64,000 nucleotides of DNA from Beta vulgaris subsp. vulgaris. Its lineage: Eukaryota; Streptophyta; Magnoliopsida; Caryophyllales; Amaranthaceae. The stretch is from assembly GCF_026745355.1 (NCBI RefSeq), contig NC_079202.1, positions 5,845,629 to 5,909,628 on the forward strand, written 5' to 3'. Position numbers and translations under genes: made by a program. Below the pieces are notes generated by a model that ran no database searches, was not told the DNA's origin, and saw only the letters and a list, made by a program, of their open reading frames with translations. Below, piece after piece: positions 49,301 through 59,600 of the stretch (within the stretch, counting starts at the first letter, position 1; every line of letters begins with the position of its first letter).

Positions 49301-50530
49301 CCAACAATTAATTAAGAGGCTCAATGAACATTATAAAAATTAGATTTGGGCTCACACACTATACATGCAACAATGGAATAAAGTTAGTTTAACTAATGTA
49401 AATCAGATTATAAGCCCAACCTTTGTTTAACTTAATAAATTAAACTAACATAGCCTAATAAAGCACTAAATCAGTTTTAATTTAACTCCATTAACCCAAT
49501 AATCAAAAGTAACATCACTAATATTATGAGAAAATCATATTTGAACCCACTAATACACATGCAACAATAAAATTGAGTTGCAAATCAGATTCTAGGCCCA
49601 TAACCTAAGCATTTAACAATGTAAATATTGGGCTTGCATTAACATTTGAAATCAGATTTTTAAAAGGAAATGAAAGGAGGGAAGAGGGATATAGTACCTC
49701 TGCTCACTTGGAGCAGGGACGAAACAGAGGCGGCAGGGAAGGGGAGCTGTGCTCCGGCGAGCAGGGGGGAACGGCGGCGAGGCTCGGCAGCGCACTACGG
49801 CGGCAGAAAGTGGTGTTCGTTGGTGGGGCACCAGTAGCGAGTGAACGAAGCAGAAGAGAGAGAGGGGAAGCGAAGGAAAGAGGAGAGGGGTGAGCAGCGT
49901 CGACGGCTGCAGCTGCGACGTGGGTCGCCGGTGAGGACTGACGCGACTCCGTCAGTCAGGGGGTGGTGGCGCGCAGAGTGGTGGTGCGCTCAATGGTGGT
50001 GGCCAGGTGGTGCCGTGAGGAGAGAAGTGAGAAGAAGAGAATTTTTGTGAGTTTTTGTGGGTTTAATTTCTGATTTCAAGCTTAGTTCTTCTATGAATTT
50101 ATAAACAGATTTTGGAGACAAGAAATGAAGGTGGTAGAGGATGAATGGTGGTTCACCATAGGAGAGCTTAGAGTAGGGAACAAAGAGGGAAGTAGGGGAG
50201 GTGGTGGTCGGTTGTGTGTGGGTTTGGAGAAGCTGAATATTAGCTTTCTTCATTCCTTTTTCTTTCTCATTTTCTTTGATGTCAAAAAGTCAAATTTTGC
50301 TATTTTCAAGTGTTTCAACTTTGACTTTTATCTAAATATTAAAGAGATAAACTACATTGTAAATAAAATCATTTATCATGATTTAAATCGCTTTTACAAT
50401 AACTAAAGTAAATATATTTATTTTGGAAAATAATTTTAACCGAAATCATTTTAAAGAAAATTAGAACGTAATTACGCTAATAGACATAATTAATAATTAA
50501 TAAAACGACATTAAGGTTCGGGGTATTACA
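46400..50530. mobile_element. Probable solo LTR of a long-LTR retrotransposon, third level of the nest
   Basis: TACCC flanks both ends (46395-46399 and 50531-50535). The insert is 4131 bp, begins TGTAACGCCCCGACTTTC and ends GGTTCGGGGTATTACA, so it has TG...CA ends and a 5-bp duplication, as LTR integrations do. No internal second copy of the ends and no gag-pol were seen, which fits one long LTR left by recombination. The orientation is undetermined. The right part (49700-50240) is GC-rich. Open frames there are short and unconvincing. Confidence 0.7.
48187..48262. repeat. Three copies of a ~22-bp repeat
   Basis: GTAACT(T/C)GGC(A/G)AGTATCACAT occurs three times in tandem with small changes, inside the probable solo LTR. 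Confidence 0.85.
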
Positions 50531-52273
50531 TACCCACCGGACGAAAGTCATCCGAATGAAGGGATATCCGAGTCCCCTCGGTCCGTTCAGCAGGCTCCTC
50601 TGGTCGAGGGCTATTGACTTCCACCGACCTGGCTTTCTTCGCCTTCTCGGCCTGGGCCTTCGCCAGCGCCTTCGCTATCATGGCAACCTTCTCAGGAGCC
50701 CTTTCCTTCCTTTTCTTCGAGACTTTGGGTTTCGAAGGATCCTACAAAACAGCAAAGGAGTTAGTCGGCTATAAAAGGCCAAAGAGTCGAACATCAATCG
50801 AAACATTACCTTAGGCTGGGGAGGGACACTGAGCTTCTTGGCCTTCAGTTCAGCTTTTAGCTGAGCCGCCCTCATGGCTGCATAGTTGAGCTTCTCGGCC
50901 ATATCAGGGTCGGATTCAAGCAGATAAGTTAAGGAGCAGGCTGCAAGGAAAAATAAGTTAGACGATGAAGAGAAAATATTGACTAAGTAAAATAACCCCC
51001 GGCCGATTACCCTGGGGAAACGTCCGGCTCAATCCGACCGCCGACAGCAGATGTTCATTCTTGAACATACGACAGCTAGGCAACCAATTGCTGGCCACAT
51101 ACACTTCTCCACCCTGAACAATTTGGGCCTCGGTCTGCATATAGATGGCGGCCACGGCTTCCTCCTCGGACATTTCGGGAACACGAAAGTTCAGCTCATA
51201 CTTCGGCTCAACCTCTGGTCGGACGGTAGGGATACCCCAATCCCCTCCATAGAATACAAAGGCAAATTCCCTCCTAAACCCTTTTTGAGATGAAGGGAGG
51301 TCGAGCACAGCTTTGTAACCTTGTCGGGCCTGGAAATACCACCAGCCCGGGCCGTTCTCTCCCGCCATCATCTCGACCAACTTGAACATGTTGCGCCACA
51401 ACCTGATGGTTGGTCGGACGCTCAGCATAGAGCAAATGGTCTGAACCGCTACAATCCCTCCCCAGGAGTTCGGAGAGATCTGGCTTATAGTCAAGTTATA
51501 AGCGTTCAAAAGCTCCTTGACAAATGGCGTCAAGGGAAACCGAAGCCCCATCTCCATTGACTTGTAATAGACCGCAGTACAACCAGGAGGAGGGGTCAGC
51601 ACCGTATGGAAGGCCTCTGGTCGGACAAGCATGTACGGATCCTTGATCTGAAATCTCTCCGCTTGCCCCCTCGGATCATCAAGAATGGCCTTCATCAACG
51701 AAGGTAAAGGAAACTTTGACCCGGGTCCCCCTTGCGGGTCCGGATCTGGAAACTCTGGTCGACCTGAGGTGGATGCTTCTCCTTCGCCATCCGACATGGT
51801 CACCCTCACTACACCATCAGCAATGTATTTGTCTAAGTAACTGGCTTTAGAAGAAAAGGCCAGGGACACTTCCCAGGGGAAGGGAACAGCGCCCTCGGCC
51901 TCTTCCTCCACTGACGATGAGGGGCTCGGGAGCAGAACCGCGTCGGGAACGGCCGAGGGGTCGGAGCAACTTATTACGGTTGACACCAGCGTTATTCCCA
52001 TACCCCTCACCTCCTCGAACCTATATATTGTAGGGAGGTGAGGTCGGAGGTGTCACCGACTCGGACGATTCTCCCATTATTGTATGGACAAGGGAGTCGA
52101 CCGAGGATTATTAAAAAGAAAGCAAAAAGGAAAGCTAAAACAAGAGCGTACCTGGTCGGGCGATGAAAACCGGAAGATCTGCTGGCAAGTTAGAGAGAAG
52201 GGAGAGCTTTTAGAGAGAGAAAGAGAAAAATTTGCAAAAGATGCACAAATGATTTCTCTCTCCTCTCCGTACT

Positions 52274-52281
52274 TTTATATA
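52274..52281 (-). promoter_or_regulatory. TATA box of the antisense gene
   Basis: On the minus strand TATATAAA is followed within ~30 bases by a CT-rich leader (TTTCTCTTTCTCTCTC) and no plus-strand gene. It lies 273 bp upstream of the antisense ATG (52001). A donor-like CCAG|GTACGC at about 52152 suggests an intron in the leader, though its acceptor was not identified. Confidence 0.55.
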
Positions 52282-52512
52282 GACCTGTCTCGGGACGCGT
52301 CCTTTCATGGGCCTACCAAATGCTTCCAGATGGCACCATTCCCCTTCCAAAAAGGCGACCCATGGAAGATGAATCGTCGAATTTTTTGGAAAGCTCCATG
52401 ACCCAGCTGAAAAATGCCATGAGGCCATCACTGACTTCCAGCTCAATATAACCCGCTCGGTCATATAATATCAGCCCCCTCAAGGCGTCGGTCGGACAAG
52501 ATGGCAATCTTT

Positions 52513-53300
52513 GCTTGTTCCCTTCACTTAGACAAAATTACTAAGTGCTAGGGAGCACCTGGTCGGTCTCTCCAGGGCATGTTAGCCCCTGTCCGAGCAG
52601 CACCCGTCCATCTGGAACCTGGTCGGTCAATTTGGGGCTCCATCACCCTTTGTCCGACCAGGTCTCTGCTTGTTCCCTTCACTTAGCCAGAATTGCTAAG
52701 TGCTAGGGAGCACCTGGTCGGTCTCTCCAGGGCATGTTAGCCCCTGTCCGAGCAGCACCCGTCCATCTGGAACCTGGTCGGTCAATTTGGGGCTCCATCA
52801 CCCTTTGTCCGACCAGGTCTCTGCTTGTTCCCTTCACTTAGCCAGAATTGCTAAGTGCTAGGGAGCACCTGGTCGGTCTCTCCAGGGCATGTTGGCCCCT
52901 GTCCGAGCAGCACCCGTCCATCCGGAACCCGGTCGGTCAGTCATGGGGCTCCTTAGCCCTCAGTCGACCTGGTATCTTCTTCAAAGACCTGGTCGGCCAG
53001 CCAAGAGGCTCCTTAGCCCTAAGCCGACCCGGTACCTCCTTCAAAGACCTGGTCGGTCAGTCATGGGGCTCAGCCTCTCAGCCGACCCGCTCCCTTCTTC
53101 AAAGACCTGGTCGGTCAGTCAAGGGGCTCTTTAGCCCCTCAGCCGACCTGGTCCCCTCTTCAGAAACCCGATCGGTCAGTCAAGGAGCTCTCTAGCTCTC
53201 GGCCGAGCCGGTCTGCCTGTCAAGGACCCTGGTCGGTCCACTATGTAAGCCACGCCGAAATCACGGGCCTGGTCGGCACTGGCCCGACCTGGTCTCCCTC
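52513..53300 (+). repeat. Tandem repeats before the gypsy 3' LTR
   Basis: A ~155-bp unit starting TGCTTGTTCCCTTCACTTAG occurs at 52512, 52668 and 52822. From about 52925 a ~60-bp unit (CCTGGTCGGTCAGTCA…GGGGCTC…AGCC) repeats five to six times. GGTCGG is the shared core. Such repeats between the coding part and the 3' LTR are common in Tat-type elements. Confidence 0.92.
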
Positions 53301-53486
53301 TAATCTCCCTTCATGGAGGTCGGTCCAGTGGATCCTGCTGACAATGCAGACTTGGTCGGCGCATGCCCGACCCGGTCTCCCTCTGGCTTTTCCTTAGTGA
53401 GGTCGGTCAGATGAGAGTGATTTACGCCACCAAGGGGCTTCACCCGGTCGGACGACTCTTCTTCCCCTTCCTGGCGTGGGGCTAAA

Positions 53487-53929
53487 TGTTTGGGCCCATT
53501 AAACCCTTCCAAGAGCATCGTGCCATGTGGCACCGCCACCTAAGCACCGTGGGTCCCACCAACTACAGCATGGCTAATTCAGGCTTCATGGGTCCCACCC
53601 GAATCATCTTTGAAAAGGTATCATCAATCCCTAAGTGAGCTGTCTTGTCCAGCACACCACTTTTTAGGAATTCTCACCACTATAAATACCTCTTGTCCCA
53701 TCAATGCAAAGGTATTGAATTCTCACCTAACTAACTTGAGTTTCTCACTCTAGACTCTCTCTCTACCTCAATCATCAACTGACTTGAGCGTCGGAGGGGC
53801 GATCCCGGAACAACCCCCGGGGTAGTTTTTCTGTGTTTTGCAGGTTTCCGGTGAACTAATAACCAGCCCTGCTCAGACTTAAGGACTTGCTCAGCGCAGA
53901 TCATTTACCTTAATTTCTAGACAGAAACA
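53487..53929 (+). repeat. 3' LTR of the gypsy element
   Basis: 443 bp, the same length as the 5' LTR and almost identical. It is preceded by GGCGTGGGGCTAAA, the likely polypurine tract. It is followed by CATCT and the last 28 bp of the Athila-like LTR. Confidence 0.95.
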
Positions 53930-53962
53930 CATCTAAAAACTATATATAAAAATGACTTATCA

Positions 53963-56700
53963 AACTCCCCCAAGCTAAACCATTGCTTGTCCTCAAGCAA
54001 TAAGACATAGACATTGGAAAAGTTAGACAACCTACAATATAGAACTACAACAGGGCTAGATACTCAATTGAAAACACAAGAGATATAATCACTGCATAAA
54101 CCAAGCATCGAAACAATTTTGAACAAAGCCGCATAGCGTATAATGTATCGCAATCGACTCTCCAATCATACCACAAACCATCTCTCCCAAGCTAGATTTA
54201 ACCAAACCTGACAGACCTCACTATGGTTATGTGCACTCAAATCTCTCATGTGTTTAAGGGTTAAATAATGACTCTCAACCTAAATCAGTCGACTCAGATG
54301 AAGCAAATACTCTTTAACTTTGACTTTTTGACTCACTTAATACTCGACAATACAATACATAATGATCAAGAGGACTTTTAGGGGCTGTAATGGGGCTGAG
54401 GTTAACGGTATGGAAATAATTTGGGAATTGTGGTGGAAAAATCAAGAAGGGGGAGCATCACATAACTGAAAACATGACCATAAAAGATCACAACTCCGTG
54501 CAACAACCAGCAATCTCCAAATATAATCAACAACCTTTTTCACTCAAGAAATTCGATCATAACCCTTTTTATTTCACTTTATTCACAACTTCTTTTTTTC
54601 ACTTCTTTTTCATTTCATTTTTCACCTTTTTTTTCTCTTTTTTTTTTCAAACATTCATTTCAATTTCCAAGCTCACTAAACATATTTTTCCATCATTCTA
54701 AACCACAAATAGAGCACTTTAATTCAATACAAACTAAACCAAAACTAATACTCGCTCCCCCAAGCTAGGCTTGGGACAAGAATCAAATGAGGTCAATGGC
54801 TTGTAATGTGGGTATCAATCACACAAAGTCAGAAAAGGCTCAGCGGGGCTAAAGGAAGGATAATATGAAAACAAGAATAACTCTGGAGCTAAGATCATCA
54901 AATGAAATGCCTCAATCATATCAAAATGTATGCACTATCAAATATCAAGGAGTACCAAGTCAAAGTCAAGAACAATGCAACAACGAGGAACTAATCACAC
55001 ATGAAAGAACATAACTGACACAGATACGTCAGTTTATAGGCACAAAAGCTCACTTAGGTTAAGGTGTCTGTATAGTAATGTTAAATCGAGCCAGAGAGAG
55101 ATCAATCAATCTTACCACAAACAATCAATTGCGAAACAATCATGCTATGAAGTATCATGAACAAGATGAGTGACACTTAACAAATGTAGTAAAATATCAA
55201 CAAGGTTCTCAAAAAGTCTTAGCAGTAGTTCCATAGATACAACTAGAATGAGATGAAATCTAATATGAGATGAAATATATGCAGATACAACTAAGAAAGC
55301 AGTACAATTTTTTTGGTTACACGTAAACTCCCACTCCTAATAAGCAGTACAAATCGTGCAACATCCTATGAAAGCAATGAAATCTACACTAAAAAGCAGT
55401 AAAAGATATAATATTTCCCCCCCCCCCCAAGCTAGAATTTGCAGTGTCCTCACTGCATAAACCAGTTCAGAGAAGGAACCAAAACCAACCCCGACACTCA
55501 TCCAACACCGAAATCGTCCACCAAAAGCCACAACACCACAAACCACAAAAATCCAAAAATTCAATCAATGTGTTGAAAAGATTCTCAACAAGAGGGCATC
55601 AAAACAAAAATCCAAGCGAAAATCTGAGATGAACATTAACAACAATTATAGGTGAAAAAAGATGCGTACGACCCAATTAATTGGGGGAAGACTCAAATAT
55701 TCTCAAAAATTATGTCGTACTGCTTCACGAAGGTGATCTTGAATCAATTTGGTGCCTATTTGAGAGAAACCTACAACAACATTGAAAAAAAAAATGAAAT
55801 TAAAATAATTAAACAAAAAAGAAAGAGAAAAAGAAAAGAAAAAAAACAAAAGAAACATATTAAAGAAACGACGTGAGAGAATAAAACAGGGGAAGGTGGG
55901 CTGTGGTGTGAATCAAGACGGAAGCTGTGATGATGGTGGTGCGCGGGTCGATGGTGGTTCGCGGTAGGGCGGAGGGCGGAGGTCGGGAGGCGCGCGCGGA
56001 ATGACGCCGGCGACGGGTGAAGGCGTTGGGGGGGGGCAGGTGTGGCGCGGAGAGCAGTCGACGGTGTGGCGCAGAGATCAGTCGACGGTGGGTGGTCGGT
56101 TTTATGGCCGGCTGTGTAGGGGGTGAGAGGAGAAAGGTCGGCGCTGGCTGCAGTTCGTCGGAGAGGAATTCCGGTGCGGGTGGTGCCGGTAAAGGTGGCG
56201 GTGTTGGGCTCCAAAGCAGGTCGCCGGTGGGTGGTGCCGGTAAAGGTGGCGGTGTTGGGCTCCAAAGCAGGTCGCCGGTGGGTGGTGCGGTAGTGCTGTC
56301 GTTCCTCTTTCTCTCTCGACTGCGTCTTCTCCTCGATTTTTTTTTTTTTTTCTTTTTCTTTTTCTTTTTCGAACAGCAACCAGCAACGCCAGCAGGCCCA
56401 GCAGGCCCAGCAGAGAGTCTATTGCGCTAGGTTGTGTGTAGACCACCGAACTTTCCAACTTTTTTTTTTTTTTTTTGAGAGGAGCCGAACTTTCCACCTA
56501 CAATCACAAGAATCAACAGCACACCAAAATTCACACACAAAGAATGAAAAAAAAAATAAAAAGGAAAGAAAAGAGGAAATAAACTAAGTTAAAACTCGGG
56601 TTGCCTCCCGAAAAGCGCAAATTTAAGGTCTTGCATGACCGTTTAAGATTAGTAGACCACTCATAATAGTTCAATGCTCGAAGAAGCTTATCATATGTTC
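53963..56700 (-). other. Internal non-coding part of the Athila-like element
   Basis: No pol gene is present. Near 55420 there is a C10 run. At 55900-56330 a GC-rich patch contains a 51-bp unit in tandem (GGTGCCGGTAAAGGTGGCGG at 56182 and 56233) and a ~24-bp duplicate around CAGTCGACGGTG. Poly-T or pyrimidine tracts lie at 56338-56370 and 56460-56478. Frames on either strand are low complexity. Confidence 0.7.
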
Positions 56701-56711
56701 CTGCAAACATC

Positions 56712-57792
56712 TCAGAGCATATTATATACGAGTGAAAAGGAAAAATAAAAAAAAATTAGTACTAAAAAATTATTAAACCTACAAAAAGAAAAATCAAAGG
56801 AAAAATTATATTTACAAGAAGAACTAAAAGAAAAATTGTTAGTCTTTTTACATGACTCAAAAGAAGGAAAAGAAACTGACTGTACATTATTTACATTATC
56901 ATGAAAGTCATTCAAAAAGGGAGAAAGAAGGAACGATGAAGGATATAATATAGGGGAAGAAGATATAATATCAAATTTCTTAGAGAATGGAACATGAGAC
57001 TCAAAAACAGTAGGAGGTACCGATAAAGACTCATAAATCACCTCACGCTCAACTTGACTTTCCTCCAAAGAGGAAATTTCAACCATGACTTCTTCCTCCT
57101 GCAAAACATCCATCACATTAGTCGTTCTTTCAATCTTTTCATCATCCCAATAGCTCTCATTTATTATCCATCCCTCATTATCATCATAAATAAACAGATT
57201 GGGGCTAGAATTTTGAGCAGATTGACATTCAAATTGGGAAGAGGGGTCGAAACCATCTATTAATGTCACATCACAAGAATAAAAATCATGAGAAGTAGAC
57301 TGACAATTAGAACAATAAGGGGTGGTGACATGTAAGTTTGGGGTGAAAGAGCAGATGAAGACATCTCCCACTCATAAGTATCTCTAGCCAACCACTCAAT
57401 TAAGTCCCAACAATAATCAGGCGATTGGAATAGAAATCCTCCATCACACGTAGATTCTACCACCATCCTAGTTTCTTCATTTAACCCCTCATAAATCACT
57501 AGGCACATATCCCATAATTCAATTCCATGATTAGGACCTATAAAATCACCAAGTCTGTGATAGTATTTCCAAAACAATTCATTCTCATATTGAGGAAAAG
57601 AAAAAATGCTCTAGAATTACTAGCATATACATGGGATTCACATAACATATGAGGTAATTCAGGAGAACTCATGCAAAAATTGGGAGGATTTTGATATGAT
57701 GCATCAAAACTGTAAACATGAGAATTCCAAAAATTATTACTATGTTGCCTAGCAAAATAATTATCCCTATCATCAAAATAGCATGACTCCAT
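56712..57792 (-). pseudogene. Gag-like remnant of the Athila-like element
   Basis: ATG at 57792 opens MESCYFDDRDNYFARQHS. After a frame change near 57560 it reads ELWDMCLVIYEGLNEETRMV, then ESTCDGGFLFQSPDYCWDLI and EWLARDTYEWE. The order 'YEGL…R…D-GG-F…A…L…A…W' is that of retrotransposon gag in Athila-type and LARD elements. Another frame change near 57340 leads to CSNCQSTSHDFYSC and an acidic tail (EEEVMVEISSLEESQVE). No protease or RT follows. Confidence 0.6.
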
Positions 57793-57903
57793 GATACAAA
57801 AAAATAAAATAAAATATATAAATAAAAAAATATTCACAAAAAGGGGGGAAATATATACAATTTAGCCTCACCAACAATAAAAACTAAATAAAACAATACC
57901 GTC

Positions 57904-57921
57904 TCCCCGGCAACGGCGCCA
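57904..57921 (-). promoter_or_regulatory. Primer-binding site of the Athila-like element
   Basis: On the minus strand TGGCGCCGTTGCCGGGGA lies five bases after the end of the 5' LTR. It is the tRNA-Asp-type site of Athila/Tat elements and fixes the element's orientation. Confidence 0.88.
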
Positions 57922-57926
57922 GAATT

Positions 57927-59340
57927 TGATAGGCGTGTCGCGCACCTAACAAAAATAAATAACCTAACTAATCCTCCTAACTATGTAGTAGGGTAAGTCA
58001 GGGTCGATCCCACAGAGAGAAAGTTGTTCTATGATTAGTCCTTAAATAATGGTAAGACTAAAGGAGATTAATAACAAGAATAATGGAGGAATTAAACTAC
58101 ACTAATCAATATATAAATAAAAGACTCTACAGTTAAGTATCCCCACTAGCACGAAATAACACAAAATAATTTCTACCCCAAACTAATAAATTAAATGTTC
58201 ACAAGGAAAAGTACACCCTATAAAGTACCATAAACCTCTCCCGAGTATCTATGGCTTCTCTAATATGCATTCAAGCCTACTCCCGTGGAATCATGCAAAT
58301 TAAAGACATTAAACACGACACTTTAACTTCCTAACAATCCATTCTACCTACTCCCGTGGAGAACTTCATGCCCTTAATTGAAATACTCAAATCCGTCAAA
58401 ATCCAACTCCCGTTGTGATCAAGACAATGGAATCATAACAATACTAGTTATCCCTAATCTAGTATTGGAATATGCACAATCAATTAAGCAAGAACAATTA
58501 ACAATTAATATGAAAATTTAAAGAAACAATCATGAATTAAATCATACTAGGGTTTAACTTAACCATAGATAAATGAAACTACTCTATCAATGAAAGAAAC
58601 TAATGAAACTCATGAATTAATGAATAAGAATAAAAACTAGGGTTTACACTAAAAACTAGAGAGAAAGAAGAAGAGAGAGAAAACTAAACCTAAAACCTAA
58701 AACCTAAAATAACGTGAGAAGGAGGAGGAGAGAGAAAGAATGAAAACCTATCTAAATAAATATTCAATAACCTAATATGACTTGGAAAGTAATTTACAAG
58801 ATAAGGAAAATCTTAAATAAATCATTAATAGGCGGATTAGTGATCCGCGCGTACGCGTGGCAGATTCCAGCAGAAACAGTGCAATCTTTCGAAAGGCATA
58901 ACTCCTTGACTAGAAGTCTCCTCGGGGCGTGCCACCTATCGTTGGAAAGCTCTTCAAGTCTAGTTTCCAAATCTGCTGGAATTACTCGATTTCAAGAATC
59001 ACATCAAAAGTTATGATCAGAAGAGTAGACGTGACTCTTTTTCACATTTCTTCTAATGATTTTCCGCTTCGTTTTTGCTCAAACTCGTACTATGACATAT
59101 CCATACGATCCTTATTCATTGTAGCTTATTTCCACATGCTTCTAATCCTTAAGCTTAGCTAATCATACTCCAAATAAGTCTTCAATGCCTGAAATTCATC
59201 AAAAACAAGAAAACATACCGAATAGGAATAGAAAAACATAACTTAAGAATATAATGCAACAATGAACCTAAATATGAAACTAAATGCTCTAAAATGCAAC
59301 CTAAATGCATCTAAAAACTATATATAAAAATGACTTATCA
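57927..59340 (-). repeat. 5' LTR of the Athila-like element
   Basis: 1414 bp. It matches 39198-40637 plus 53935-53962 except for a ~54-bp gap near 58588 and scattered single-base changes (for example ATCCGCGCG regions identical, CCAATAGAA versus CCAGCAGAA). The short matching frame near 40102 and 58777 in both copies is LTR sequence, not a gene. Confidence 0.95.
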
Positions 59341-59345
59341 TAATA

Positions 59346-59600
59346 ATATCATATTTGTGGATCAAGGACCTGAGGCGAATACCAGAACCGAGGCGTATGA
59401 TAGATGGAACGCTCCTCCTGCTGATTGGATGGTTTTGAACTCTGACGGCGTCGCAAAGGGCTGTCCAGGTGCGGGGGGTGGAGGAGTTATTAGAAATAGT
59501 GCTAAAATACTTCTTGTGCGCATATTCTCTCAACTTTGGCTTGGGTAATGCATTTATGGCTGAGATCAGAGCATCGGATTGGTTGGCCGATTAGGGAGTA
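59346..59600 (+). pseudogene. RNase H-like (RVT_3) fragment
   Basis: The frame reads DRWNAPPADWMVLNSDGVAK, then GCPGAGGGGVIRNSAK, the N-terminal RNase H motif of plant LINEs and related genes (W-PP-W-LN-DG-K-G-G-G-G-VIR). A frame change near 59545 leads to AEIRASDWLAD-like text. It is cut on the left by the Athila-like element. The 3' part (59600-59810) is T-rich, like a LINE 3' end or 3' UTR. Confidence 0.65.

Larger units (their letters stand above)
45915..52001 (-). pseudogene. Antisense gene in the gypsy 3' space (Transposase_28-like domain, coiled coil)
   Basis: ATG at 52001. Exon 1 (to 51011) has an acidic/Ser-rich N-terminus and a conserved block: MEMGLRFPLTPFVKELL, SPNSWGGIVAV, GPGWWYFQARQGYK. 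This resembles the Pfam family 'putative gypsy type transposon' (Transposase_28). Intron 51010-50941 (70 bp, GT..AG) leaves the frame open into MAEKLNYAAMRAAQLKAELK. Intron 50809-50742 (68 bp) leads into a Lys/Ala-rich basic exon, which is split by a solo LTR. It resumes at 46394 (SPQYTPSTPPHPHMDTEAL). A likely intron at 46176-46122 precedes a charged coiled coil (AEADLANAERCIARDQQDF). The join at that last intron is one base out of phase. The function of this family is unknown. The 3' end is lost at the integrase junction. Confidence 0.75.
40638..53929 (+). mobile_element. Ty3/gypsy Tat-type element, 13.3 kb, second level of the nest
   Basis: CATCT flanks both ends (40633-40637 and 53930-53934). 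Both LTRs are 443 bp and nearly identical. The primer site after the 5' LTR is TTTGGCGCTGTCTGTGGGGA. The plus strand carries gag-protease, RT, RNase H, a second plant-type RNase H and an integrase N-terminus. The second RNase H and the large 3' space with an antisense gene and tandem repeats are Tat-lineage traits. The integrase core is deleted. A 4.1-kb solo LTR sits at 46400-50530. Confidence 0.93.
39198..59340 (-). mobile_element. Athila-like non-autonomous LTR element (outer level of the nest)
   Basis: TAATA flanks both ends (39193-39197 and 59341-59345). In minus orientation the 5' LTR is 57927-59340. Five bases later comes the primer site TGGCGCCGTTGCCGGGGA (57921 down to 57904), the tRNA-Asp-type site usual in Athila/Tat elements. 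The polypurine tract CTTGGGGGAGTT lies just before the 3' LTR (53974-53963). The 3' LTR (39198-53962) is split by a gypsy element. The ~4-kb internal region has a gag-like remnant but no pol, so it resembles a LARD-type non-autonomous element. Confidence 0.88.

Noticed and set aside
49708..50406. Several 60-90-residue frames near the right end of the probable solo LTR
   Set aside because: GC- and GA-rich low-complexity text inside LTR sequence; no domain or conserved motif.
55771..56497. 130-200-residue frames on both strands
   Set aside because: Translations of a GC-rich tandem repeat and poly-T tracts within the Athila-like element, without domains.
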